A stretch of DNA of 36,005 nt from Verrucomicrobiia bacterium (GTDB lineage Bacteria; Verrucomicrobiota; Verrucomicrobiia; Verrucomicrobiales; DEV007): contig JAGROY010000001.1 in assembly GCA_020439995.1 (NCBI GenBank), forward strand, positions 1 through 36,005. Direction: 5' to 3'. Each line of letters begins with the position of its first letter. The first letter of the stretch is position 1. Below are positions 8,410 to 15,729 of the stretch, piece by piece. The notes under the pieces are model-generated. The model ran no database searches. It saw only the letters and a list, made by a program, of their open reading frames with translations, and had not been told where the DNA came from. The position numbers and the translations under genes are program-made.

Positions 8410-9708
8410 ATGAGACGCGATTTTCTTAAACTTTGTGGGCTCGCCAGTCTGGGTGTCGCTGCGCCTGTCGGCTTCCCTGACATTGCGCGCGCCGATGAAC
8501 AAGTGCCGCCTCCTTATGATGGCCCGTTCTACATTGTGTTCAATGCGTCGGGCGGCTGGGATACGACTTACCTCATGGATCCAAAGGGCGTTGGCGAGGT
8601 CAACCGTCTCTACAAACAAGACGACATTCTCACCGAAGGAAACATTCATTTCGCTCCGACTGCCGCGAACATCGATCAGGCTTCAGGAGGACTCAGCAAT
8701 GAGGAATTCTTTAAACGATACGGTAGCGAGTTGCTCGTCTTCAATGGACTCGATTACTCGGTGAACAACCACGCGCCCTGTTCGCGCTATATGGCGACAG
8801 GCAAACTCGACAGCCTTGCCTACCCAACCTTCGCCGCGCTGGTGGCTGCTTGCCGCGGCCCGGAGTGTCCACTGGCTTTTTTGACGTTCGGAAACTATTC
8901 CTCCACCGGCAATGTCGTTCCCATGGCTCGAGTGCCGTATTTACCAACGCTGGGCCGCATCGCCAATGCCGATTGCGTTGAGGGAAATGCACGCAGCCCG
9001 TATCATGATGATTTCGTCAATGCCCGCATTGAAGCGGCACTCAAAGACCAGACCGATGCCCGCATTTCACAGACGCGCCTGCCCCGGATCGAGCGAGCGC
9101 AGAGCATGCTCTACGCCGCCCAACTCAACTCGAAGGCGCTCCAGCGCGTCACTCCTTTCATTCCAAAAGAGAATCCAAAGTACCGCCTCCAGCAGCAGGC
9201 GGAAATCGCCCTTGCCTCGTTCAAAGCCGGTGTCTGCGTGTCCGCGAATCTCTCCATCGGGCAGTTCGACAGCCATGCGAACAATGACCGCGATCAGATG
9301 AACCTCATCCCCGAATTGCTCGCAGGCATCGACTACACCTTGCGCCGAGCGGATAAACTCAACCTGCGTGACCAGCTCGTAGTAGTGATGCAGAGCGAAA
9401 TGGGCCGCACACCAAATTACAACAAAGGCGATGGTAAAGACCACTGGTCGATCGGTTCAATCATGTTTCTAGGCCCCGGCATCCAGGGCAATCGCGTCAT
9501 CGGTAAGACCGACGATGGCCAGTTTCTCGTTCCCATCGACCCACTGTCGCTCGCCCTCGTCGACGACAAGGACAAAGGACTCATCGTGCGACCCGAGCAC
9601 ATCCATTTAGCCCTGCGTGAATTTGCGGGCATCGCCGAACACCCATTCAGTGAGAAGTTTCCACTCGTAGTTCCAGCCGAGCAGCGCTTGCAGGGATTCT
9701 GGGGCTGA
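8410..9708 (+). CDS. DUF1501 family protein, Tat-exported
   Basis: The 432-residue protein starts with a twin-arginine signal (RRDFLK, then a hydrophobic stretch to ARA around residue 28), so it is exported folded by the Tat system. The family fingerprint is present: VVVMQSEMGRTPN at about 325-336 and GKDHW at 342-346, equivalent to the SEFGRTP and GGRDHW blocks of DUF1501 (alkaline phosphatase/sulfatase-like fold). The WDTTYLMDP segment near the N-terminus also fits. It lies 13 bases after the cytochrome-like gene and before the esterase-metallopeptidase gene, suggesting one transcript. DUF1501 proteins of this phylum usually travel with cytochrome-type partners; their reaction is unknown. 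The leader before the ATG reads CCACTCC, not a Shine-Dalgarno. Confidence 0.88.
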   Translation: MRRDFLKLCGLASLGVAAPVGFPDIARADEQVPPPYDGPFYIVFNASGGWDTTYLMDPKGVGEVNRLYKQDDILTEGNIHFAPTAANIDQASGGLSNEEFFKRYGSELLVFNGLDYSVNNHAPCSRYMATGKLDSLAYPTFAALVAACRGPECPLAFLTFGNYSSTGNVVPMARVPYLPTLGRIANADCVEGNARSPYHDDFVNARIEAALKDQTDARISQTRLPRIERAQSMLYAAQLNSKALQRVTPFIPKENPKYRLQQQAEIALASFKAGVCVSANLSIGQFDSHANNDRDQMNLIPELLAGIDYTLRRADKLNLRDQLVVVMQSEMGRTPNYNKGDGKDHWSIGSIMFLGPGIQGNRVIGKTDDGQFLVPIDPLSLALVDDKDKGLIVRPEHIHLALREFAGIAEHPFSEKFPLVVPAEQRLQGFWG

Positions 9709-9761
9709 CATGAAGGCAAAAAACGATTGATGATCTTAAAATCTCTCCCAACACTGTGAAG

Positions 9762-11597
9762 ATGAATTTCTTCGCTCTTTCCTCAGCCGCATTGATGGTG
9801 ATGTTGGCCCTATTCCCGATGTCGGGATCAGCCCAGCAGCAGAATCCAAAACCACCACTAAAGGTCTTCATTCTGGCTGGACAGTCAAACATGGAAGGAG
9901 CGGGCGTCATTCAGATTCCTGAGAACAGTCCAAATGGCGGCAAAGGCACCTTGGAGTATTTGGTCAAAGACTCCGCTACGGCTGAGCGTTTCAAGCACAC
10001 TGTCGATGCGAACGGCGACTGGGTGACGCGGGATGATGTGTGGATCTGGTACCTCGGGCGCAAGGGCGGGCTGTCCGTCGGCTACGGAGCCAGGGAAGAC
10101 CGCATCGGGCCGGAGTTCCAGTTTGGTCACGCAGTGGGAGAGCAACTTGAGGAACAGGTCTTGCTGATCAAGACGGCCTGGGGAGGCAAGAGCCTTGACA
10201 AGGATTTCCGTCCTCCGAGCAGCGGCGGCACTGTAGGCCCTTTTTATACCGAAATGATCGCACACATCAAACAGGTGCTGGCGAATCTGAAAGAGGAGTT
10301 TCCAGACTACGATGGCAATGGCTACGAACTGGCGGGTTTCGGCTGGCATCAAGGGTGGAACGACCGCGTAAACCAGGCAGCCAATGATGCCTACGAGGAG
10401 AACATGGTGCATTTCATCAACGATGTGCGGAAGGATCTCGGCGTGGAGAAACTGCCTTTCGTGATCGCAGAAACTGGAATGTCGGGGCACGAGGAAAAGC
10501 ATCCCAGAGCGCTGTCGCTGATGCAGGCGCAGGCTGCGGCAGCCGGGCGAGAGGAATTCAAAGGCAACGTCGCCTTTGTGGGCACCAAAGATTTCTACCG
10601 TCCAAAGGAAGTATCGCCCAGCGGCCAGGCCTATCACTGGAACAGCAATGCGGAGACCTACTTTCTGATCGGCGATGCCATGGCCCGGGCGATGCTGTCA
10701 CTCATCAAGGGGCAATCGAAAAATCACGCGGCGGCACAATTCGAGGTCACTGCCCCTCCTGCCGAACTCAAGGTCGATCCGTTTTACAAGAAGTTTGTAA
10801 GTGCGGAAGGCTTGCCGGTACTTTCCAGTGAGAAGGTCAACGACTACGCCCTCAAGGAGGCCGCTTTCCTTGTGACCGAGATGCTCGCGCTGCGGCCTGA
10901 TGTTCTCAAGGCGATGATCAAAAGCGGTTCACGACTCTGCGTGATCGGATACAACGAGTTCACTACCGAGCTACCGGGCTGGTCGTACCTTACGCCAAAA
11001 GATTTCTGGGATGCCCGTGCGCGCGGCATGGGCGGATCGCTGGAAGATCCGTTGTGCTCATGCGCGGAGGAGAATCTTCTCTGCTATCCCGGCGATCCCT
11101 ATAGCACCGAAAGCATTGTCATTCACGAACTCGCCCATAACATCCACCTGCGCGGAATCGTCAACCTGGATCCGACCTTCGACGGACGGGTCGAGCAAAC
11201 CTACGACAATGCGATGGCGGCGGGCCTGTGGAAAGGGAAATACGCATCGGTGAATCATCACGAATACTTCGCCGAAGGAGTGCAGTCTTGGTTTGACAAC
11301 AACCGCCCACCCGACCACGACCACAATCACGTCGACACACGCGCTGAGCTTATCGAGTATGATCCCGGGCTTGCCGCCCTCTGCCGGGAAGTGTTCGGCG
11401 ACACAGAGTTAAAATACACCAAGCCCGCTACCCGCCTGCACGGACATCTCGCAGGCTACGATCCTAACACTGCTCCTACTTTCGAATGGCCGGAACGGCT
11501 CAAGGAGGTGAAGGCAGAGATTCGCCGCAAGGCCGAGGAACGTTCCAAAGGAGCCAACCCGGACGAGGACAAGAAAATCAACGCACAGGGAGAGTAA
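9762..11597 (+). CDS. Secreted fusion of a sialate-O-acetylesterase-like (SASA) domain and an anthrax-lethal-factor-like zinc metallopeptidase domain
   Basis: An ATG at 9762 gives 611 residues; a GTG two codons upstream (9756) is possible but less likely. Residues 1-24 are a signal peptide. Residues 30-320 form an SGNH/SASA esterase domain: FILAGQSNMEGAG with nucleophile S42, an AWGGKSL block, GFGWHQGWND, and a YHWNSN block with candidate catalytic H292. The second half (about 335-600) is a zinc metallopeptidase: H455-E-L-A-H459 and a downstream HEYFAEGVQSWF block (E501 or E505 as third ligand), the arrangement of anthrax-lethal-factor-type (M34-like) gluzincins. It probably removes acetyl groups from glycans and cuts a protein, perhaps on the same glycoprotein. 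It is third in the 6093-11597 gene run. The C-terminal tail is Lys/Glu rich. Confidence 0.82.
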   Translation: MNFFALSSAALMVMLALFPMSGSAQQQNPKPPLKVFILAGQSNMEGAGVIQIPENSPNGGKGTLEYLVKDSATAERFKHTVDANGDWVTRDDVWIWYLGRKGGLSVGYGAREDRIGPEFQFGHAVGEQLEEQVLLIKTAWGGKSLDKDFRPPSSGGTVGPFYTEMIAHIKQVLANLKEEFPDYDGNGYELAGFGWHQGWNDRVNQAANDAYEENMVHFINDVRKDLGVEKLPFVIAETGMSGHEEKHPRALSLMQAQAAAAGREEFKGNVAFVGTKDFYRPKEVSPSGQAYHWNSNAETYFLIGDAMARAMLSLIKGQSKNHAAAQFEVTAPPAELKVDPFYKKFVSAEGLPVLSSEKVNDYALKEAAFLVTEMLALRPDVLKAMIKSGSRLCVIGYNEFTTELPGWSYLTPKDFWDARARGMGGSLEDPLCSCAEENLLCYPGDPYSTESIVIHELAHNIHLRGIVNLDPTFDGRVEQTYDNAMAAGLWKGKYASVNHHEYFAEGVQSWFDNNRPPDHDHNHVDTRAELIEYDPGLAALCREVFGDTELKYTKPATRLHGHLAGYDPNTAPTFEWPERLKEVKAEIRRKAEERSKGANPDEDKKINAQGE

Positions 11598-11644
11598 AAA
11601 TAAGGCCGCTCACTCATGTTTTTCGATGAGTCATTCCATTTATA

Positions 11645-11698
11645 GAACTTCCTCAGGGCTTCGTGCCCTATGCGTCTTCGCGGTTAGTTAATCTTTTC
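11645..11698. repeat. Putative dispersed intergenic repeat (CTTCGTG / CTTCGCGGTTA type)
   Basis: The gap 11598-11817 holds no gene. Within it a stretch contains CTTCGTGCCC followed by GCGTCTTCGCGGTTA, which matches from memory a short repeat often scattered between genes in Planctomycetes, Verrucomicrobiota and other phyla. It also has a small AGGGC/GCCCT hairpin (11655-11669). Only one copy is in this window, so its repeat nature is inferred. Confidence 0.35.
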
Positions 11699-11817
11699 CC
11701 CTTTGAAGGGCAATATTGTCGGGGATCGGGATGATCACGCGTTTCCGATTACCAACACTCATCGAAATTCGTACGCGCACCCAGCCGGACATTTGGGGAC
11801 AAACGTCCCTGCTCTGA

Positions 11818-12147
11818 TCAAAACTTCCACGATTCGCCGTCATCGTTCAGCTCATCCAGCTTCTCAAGCGCATCGGATGTGGACGATTCCTCGGATATCA
11901 CCCGCCCATCGTCATCGCATACGAAGAAGCCGCGTGAAACTCTGGGGTCCTCGGGATCAGGAAGCCAGACAAACCTTCCATCATCATCTACCCCGTAGAC
12001 ACTCACTTTACCATCCCCACAAATCTCAATTCTGGCCTTCAATTTGATATGATCCTTGTGAATCTCGATCTGCTCTCCATCGTGCGGTCCACCGTAGAGG
12101 GTTTTCTTTACCATTTCGCTCATCTCGTTTGCTGAATCTGATTCCAT
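11818..12147 (-). CDS. Small acidic hypothetical protein with a YGGPHDG motif
   Basis: The product is up to 109 residues, strongly acidic (Asp/Glu-rich), with no signal peptide or membrane segment, so it is probably cytoplasmic. A LYGGPHDGEQIEI segment near the N-terminus (residues 17-30) resembles a motif found in small uncharacterised bacterial and phage proteins. The middle contains short beta-like pieces (VSVYGVDDDGRFVWLPDP). The start is uncertain: ATG at 12147 or internal ATGs at 12123 and 12114. Codon use and the conserved-looking motif support a real gene, but function is unknown. It is followed on the left by the putative dispersed repeat and lies 97 bases from the stop of the lipoprotein gene on the same strand. 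Confidence 0.6.
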   Translation of the reverse strand: MESDSANEMSEMVKKTLYGGPHDGEQIEIHKDHIKLKARIEICGDGKVSVYGVDDDGRFVWLPDPEDPRVSRGFFVCDDDGRVISEESSTSDALEKLDELNDDGESWKF

Positions 12148-12243
12148 AAGGAAACCGGGGTGGAGTCACCGGGCGTTGGCTTGGTGATGACTACCTGCAC
12201 ATTCTGAATGTATTTGCTGTGAGAAAACAATCCGCAAATCATG

Positions 12244-12924
12244 CTACCGTGATCGAGCCATCTGCTCACGCTTGCGCCGTACGAGTTCCTTTTCAGCAAG
12301 GAGCCGCTTGGCTTTCCTTACTTTCGCCTCGTGCCGCGAGCGCTCCAATTCCAGCTTGCGAATGTGCTGCCACTTCGATTTCCATTTGGCGCTGTTCCTG
12401 GTGAGGGCAGCGGCTTCGGCCATCGTCGCCTGAATCTGGTCTTGAATGCCGTGACTGAGCAGGATCTCCCGCTCGATCGCCTGGTTCAACATCCGCTCCT
12501 CTTCTGGGATTGCGGGCAGTTGATCGAGTTCGTTCTCTAGCTTGAACTCTTCGCTGCCGCCTTGTCGGCTTTGTTTCAGCGAGCGTTTTGCCCGAAGGTA
12601 GGCTTTGGCATCGGCTGGATCAAACATCGCAGCCTCCTGCAACTGGGCAGGCAGGTCTTTGAGCTCAACATTAGTCACTCCTTCCGAGTGCAGGATTCGC
12701 AGGCCAGCGGGTGTCACTTCGCGAATCTCCACGTCAGAGTAAATCGTCTCCCCCACCGCAAGTGTTGCGAGTTGTGTTCCCACAAGTTCCTGTCGGGCCT
12801 GCCTTCGCTCCTCGGACTCGAAAGAAAATTGCCGGTCTGAGCAGGATGAAAATAAGCCTCCAGCAGACAAGGCAAGTCCCACCCACGCTGCCCTCAAAAA
12901 AATATTTCCCCAAAATCTAAACAT
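12244..12924 (-). CDS. Hypothetical lipoprotein with charged coiled-coil C-terminus
   Basis: This 226-residue protein has a lipoprotein signal: a hydrophobic stretch followed by LFSSC, so Cys28 is probably lipidated and the protein anchored in a membrane. Residues 50-90 (GETIYSDVEIREVTPAGLR, then HSEGVTNVELKDLP) match a small beta domain often seen in Verrucomicrobiota exported proteins. The second half (about 95-226) is highly charged and helical, ending in long Lys/Arg/Glu stretches likely to form a coiled coil. A weak sigma70-like promoter (TTGACC at 12956-12961 and TAATTA at 12934-12939, read on the minus strand, 16-nt spacing) lies just upstream and would give an almost leaderless transcript. 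It is divergent from the gene at 13118. No enzymatic motif was found. Confidence 0.75.
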   Translation of the reverse strand: MFRFWGNIFLRAAWVGLALSAGGLFSSCSDRQFSFESEERRQARQELVGTQLATLAVGETIYSDVEIREVTPAGLRILHSEGVTNVELKDLPAQLQEAAMFDPADAKAYLRAKRSLKQSRQGGSEEFKLENELDQLPAIPEEERMLNQAIEREILLSHGIQDQIQATMAEAAALTRNSAKWKSKWQHIRKLELERSRHEAKVRKAKRLLAEKELVRRKREQMARSR

Positions 12925-12933
12925 TTCACAATG

Positions 12934-12961
12934 TAATTACCTTGTATTCTGATTTGGTCAA
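12934..12961 (-). promoter_or_regulatory. Weak candidate promoter for the lipoprotein gene
   Basis: Read on the minus strand: TTGACC (12961-12956), 16-nt spacer, TAATTA (12939-12934). The expected start of transcription falls within a few bases of the ATG at 12924. The -10 match is poor, so this is only a candidate. Confidence 0.25.
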
Positions 12962-13117
12962 TACTTCTTTTCCGATTGAGTGCGATCAAAGTGCTGCCTG
13001 ACAGGTGCTCAGAATTTTGAGCGATTGCAAAAGCCGTGAAAAACCGCAACGATCACCCGCGAGCGACAATCTCCTTTGCTCCCACTACGCAGACAAAAAC
13101 ACGCCAATCCACCGTTG

Positions 13118-14026
13118 ATGAACATTTTCACCTCCGAAAAACGCAATTTGATCACCTTCCTCGGTGGCCTCTCCCTGCTGGTTCCAGCCACAGCTCAAGA
13201 AGCGCCGTCTGAGGATGTGGAAAAAATTACCGAACGATTGCGCGCCACCGTTGAGGCGGTGGAGGCGAAAGCCGGAGCACTGGAAAAGAAAATCGCGGCG
13301 CTCAAGAGTTCGGCTGCGATCGCCTGGGAGGAGCGTGACAAAGCGCTGGCGGAACTGGAACAGCTCAAGCAGGCGAAGGTGGAAGCCGGGGCGGCAGACC
13401 TCTTTTTGGAAGGCGTGAAGCACTGGAAGATCCTCGAAGATTTCCCCTCGAATGGCGGAATCGAGGCTACCGATGAGAAAGGTGTCTTCCGCATGAAAAT
13501 GGGTGACCCGCTGAGCGGCATTCGCTACACGGGACCGCTCGATCTTCCCGTAACCAACTACGAGATAACGCTGGAAGCCCGGCGCACGAAGGGCACGGAT
13601 TTTTTCTGCGGACTAACCTTTCCGGTGAACGATATCAAGACGTGCTGCACCTTTGTTGCCGGTGGCTGGGGAGGCGCACTGGCCGGAATATCCAGCATCG
13701 ACGGCATGGATGCAGCGAACAATACTACGTCCACGTTTCACAAGTTTGAACTGAATCAATGGTATAAGTTCCGCATTCAGGTGACTCGCGAGTTCCTGAA
13801 AGTGTGGATGGATGACACGAACATCGTCGACCTTGAGCTGGCAGATCGGCGTATTGGCATGCGCTGGGGCGATATCGAGTACTGTGCGCCGCTTGGTCTG
13901 GCGACTTATGTCACTGCGGGTGAATATCGAAATTTCAAAATCGGCCGCATGGATGGCTCCCCACTCGAACTAAAGAAGGAAGGCACTGCACCTGCTGAAG
14001 CGAAAGATGGGGATGCTGCGAAGTAG
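13118..14026 (+). CDS. Secreted coiled-coil plus concanavalin-like (DUF1080-type) domain protein
   Basis: The ATG at 13118 was preferred over an earlier in-frame start at 13076 because it puts a signal peptide at the N-terminus (302 residues, cleavage near TAQEA around residue 27). Residues about 31-90 form a Glu/Lys/Ala-rich coiled coil. Residues about 95-285 form a beta-sandwich similar to DUF1080/LamG-like domains: DLPVTNYEITLEARR, DFFCGLTFPVND, a GGWGGALAGISSIDGMDA block, then LKVWMDD. Such domains usually bind or cleave sugars, but no catalytic residue can be named. The domain recurs in the next gene, which overlaps its 3' end by 20 bases, so the two are probably translated together. The C-terminal 20 residues are Ala/Lys/Asp rich and disordered. 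Confidence 0.8.
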   Translation: MNIFTSEKRNLITFLGGLSLLVPATAQEAPSEDVEKITERLRATVEAVEAKAGALEKKIAALKSSAAIAWEERDKALAELEQLKQAKVEAGAADLFLEGVKHWKILEDFPSNGGIEATDEKGVFRMKMGDPLSGIRYTGPLDLPVTNYEITLEARRTKGTDFFCGLTFPVNDIKTCCTFVAGGWGGALAGISSIDGMDAANNTTSTFHKFELNQWYKFRIQVTREFLKVWMDDTNIVDLELADRRIGMRWGDIEYCAPLGLATYVTAGEYRNFKIGRMDGSPLELKKEGTAPAEAKDGDAAK

Positions 14027-14762
14027 GGCGCGTATCCCCGGACTCTGCGCGATCGTCCCGTTACTGGCTGGGTGCAGCGGAGAACGAAGCGATCCACCGG
14101 CTGTCGCTGCGACAGAATCGAAGAAACTGGCCGATTCCGGTGCTGCCCCCCGGGTCAAGGCGGCCATGGAGATCGAGCTTTTGGCCGAGGGCTCGCAGCA
14201 CTGGCAGGTTGTGAAAACAATCGCCGGCAATGCCGGAGTTGAGTTTACAGAGGATGGAGTGTGCCGGATTCTCGATGGCGAACCAATAAGCGCTATTCGC
14301 TATGAAGGCCCCTGGGAGCTGCCGGTAACCAACTACGAGATTGTATACGAGGCCCGGCGCGTCGACGGGCCAGATTTCTTTGCTGCACTTACTTTCCCGG
14401 TGAACTCGCTGGGTAGCTGCGCTACTTTTGTCCCTGGAGGCTGGGGCGGATCGGTTACCGGTATCTCCTGCATCGATGACATCGACGCATCCGCGAACGA
14501 GACAACAAGCACCTATACTTACCCAGCGGGAGAGTGGTTTACCTTTCGTATCGAGGTCAGGCCTGATGTCCTAAAGGTTTGGAATGGCAGTGCGATCATT
14601 GTGAAGGCCCCACTTGCCGGAAAAAAGATCAGCCTGCGCCATGGAGATATTGAAGAATGTGCACCGTTCGGCCTGTCCACCTACATGACCGTCGGCGAAG
14701 TGCGGAAAATCGTCATCCGGTCGCTAGATGGAAAGCCGCTCTGGAAGCGGAGCCTCGAGTAG
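14007..14762 (+). CDS. Lipoprotein paralogue with the same concanavalin-like domain
   Basis: The 251-residue product has a lipoprotein signal ending in PLLAGC, so Cys22 is the likely lipid anchor. After a low-complexity linker, residues about 52-245 repeat the domain of the upstream gene almost block by block: ELPVTNYEIVYEARR, DFFAALTFPVN, GGWGGSVTGISCIDDIDA, LKVWNG, EECAPFGLSTYMTVGE. This is a clear tandem duplication in which one copy kept a coiled coil and became secreted while the other is membrane-anchored. The start ATG at 14007 lies inside the end of the previous gene (20-base overlap, different frame), implying translational coupling; an ATG two codons later (14013) is also possible. 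Its stop is only 10 bases from the convergent SGNH hydrolase gene. Ligand unknown. Confidence 0.8.
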   Translation: MGMLRSRARIPGLCAIVPLLAGCSGERSDPPAVAATESKKLADSGAAPRVKAAMEIELLAEGSQHWQVVKTIAGNAGVEFTEDGVCRILDGEPISAIRYEGPWELPVTNYEIVYEARRVDGPDFFAALTFPVNSLGSCATFVPGGWGGSVTGISCIDDIDASANETTSTYTYPAGEWFTFRIEVRPDVLKVWNGSAIIVKAPLAGKKISLRHGDIEECAPFGLSTYMTVGEVRKIVIRSLDGKPLWKRSLE

Positions 14763-14772
14763 CGAAGGAACG

Positions 14773-15648
14773 TCACTCGGACTTGGCCGCAGGTTCGTTT
14801 TTCGGCGCAGCCTTCGACGCAAAAGCAGCGCGTGCGGAAGCCAGGCCTTCCGTGTAAACTTTCTGCAAGTCCCAGCAAACGCAATCAGACTGAACTGCGG
14901 GGGAGCACGTGAGCGCGGCATCGAGGACAAATGCTGTCAGTCCGACGCATCCATGGTGGGACGGGTGCAGCAGGTCTCCCTGCAGCAAAGCGCGGGTGGA
15001 ACCTTCTGCCCAGATGTGCTCGCGGACATTGAGGGATTGGTTCGCCACAGCTGCTTCCATAAAGTCTGACAGGGAGACCACTGCAACGGCCTCACGGTTT
15101 CCTCCCCATTCACGGAGCCGCTTGTTGCATTGCTCGACGATTTCTTTCGGCGGCAGCTGTTCTTTTGACAGCATCTTATCCACTGCGGCAGACGCATACG
15201 GAATGTCGCCGATCACCATTGGCGCATCGATCTTCTCCAGTAGCTTAAGCCCTTCCTCAAACTTAGTGAGGCGCTGTTCCGGAGTCATCCCCTCGCCATA
15301 ACAGAACCAAAACAGGAAATCGATCGCGACCACCAGACTGGGCTTCGCCGCCAGAGCCTTTTCAATACACGTGGCACCCGTCTTCTCTGGACTCATGAAA
15401 AAGAACGCTCCTCCGAAGGTTTCAGTCGGCGCGTGTTCGCTCAAAATTGCGGCGTCGAAATAGTGCTTCAATTGATAGCCTGCAGTCTTCTCTCCGCCGA
15501 ACAACTCAGACTCTGTGAATCCGGCACTGACGCTCGCCCCGATTAGAACTGGCCGACTGAAAAGCTCCCCCTTCCCTGCCACAGCCGGGCTAAGCAGGAT
15601 CATCCAAGGAAGAATTCCCGCCATCACTACCTGTAGTGTCTTTCTCAT
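14773..15648 (-). CDS. Secreted SGNH/GDSL-type hydrolase-like protein
   Basis: The ATG at 15648 gives 291 residues beginning with a signal peptide (MRKTLQVVMAGILPW, then PAVAG); a longer frame from 15705 adds 19 residues with no signal character. RPVLIGASVSAGF near the mature N-terminus matches the first SGNH block with a Ser nucleophile, and LLHPSHHGCVGLTAF near residue 240 provides the C-terminal Asp/His-like block. The usual Gly and Asn blocks are less clear, so the enzyme class is likely but the chemistry is not certain. The C-terminus is a Lys/Ala/Glu-rich tail. It follows the glycosyltransferase fusion by 81 bases on the same strand, so it may act on the glycan made by that enzyme, for example as an acyl esterase. 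That link is inference. Confidence 0.68.
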   Translation of the reverse strand: MRKTLQVVMAGILPWMILLSPAVAGKGELFSRPVLIGASVSAGFTESELFGGEKTAGYQLKHYFDAAILSEHAPTETFGGAFFFMSPEKTGATCIEKALAAKPSLVVAIDFLFWFCYGEGMTPEQRLTKFEEGLKLLEKIDAPMVIGDIPYASAAVDKMLSKEQLPPKEIVEQCNKRLREWGGNREAVAVVSLSDFMEAAVANQSLNVREHIWAEGSTRALLQGDLLHPSHHGCVGLTAFVLDAALTCSPAVQSDCVCWDLQKVYTEGLASARAAFASKAAPKNEPAAKSE

Positions 15649-15729
15649 CTCCCGAATTTCTCCGTTTTGGGGGAGATCGTCAAGGTTTTGAATTCCTGCG
15701 CTCACGTTGGGAGCTGCATTCGCAGCATC

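Noticed and set aside
11612..11631. ACTCAT/ATGAGT hairpin after the esterase-metallopeptidase gene
   Set aside because: The 6-bp stem is AT-rich and lacks a following T run, so it is too weak for a terminator.
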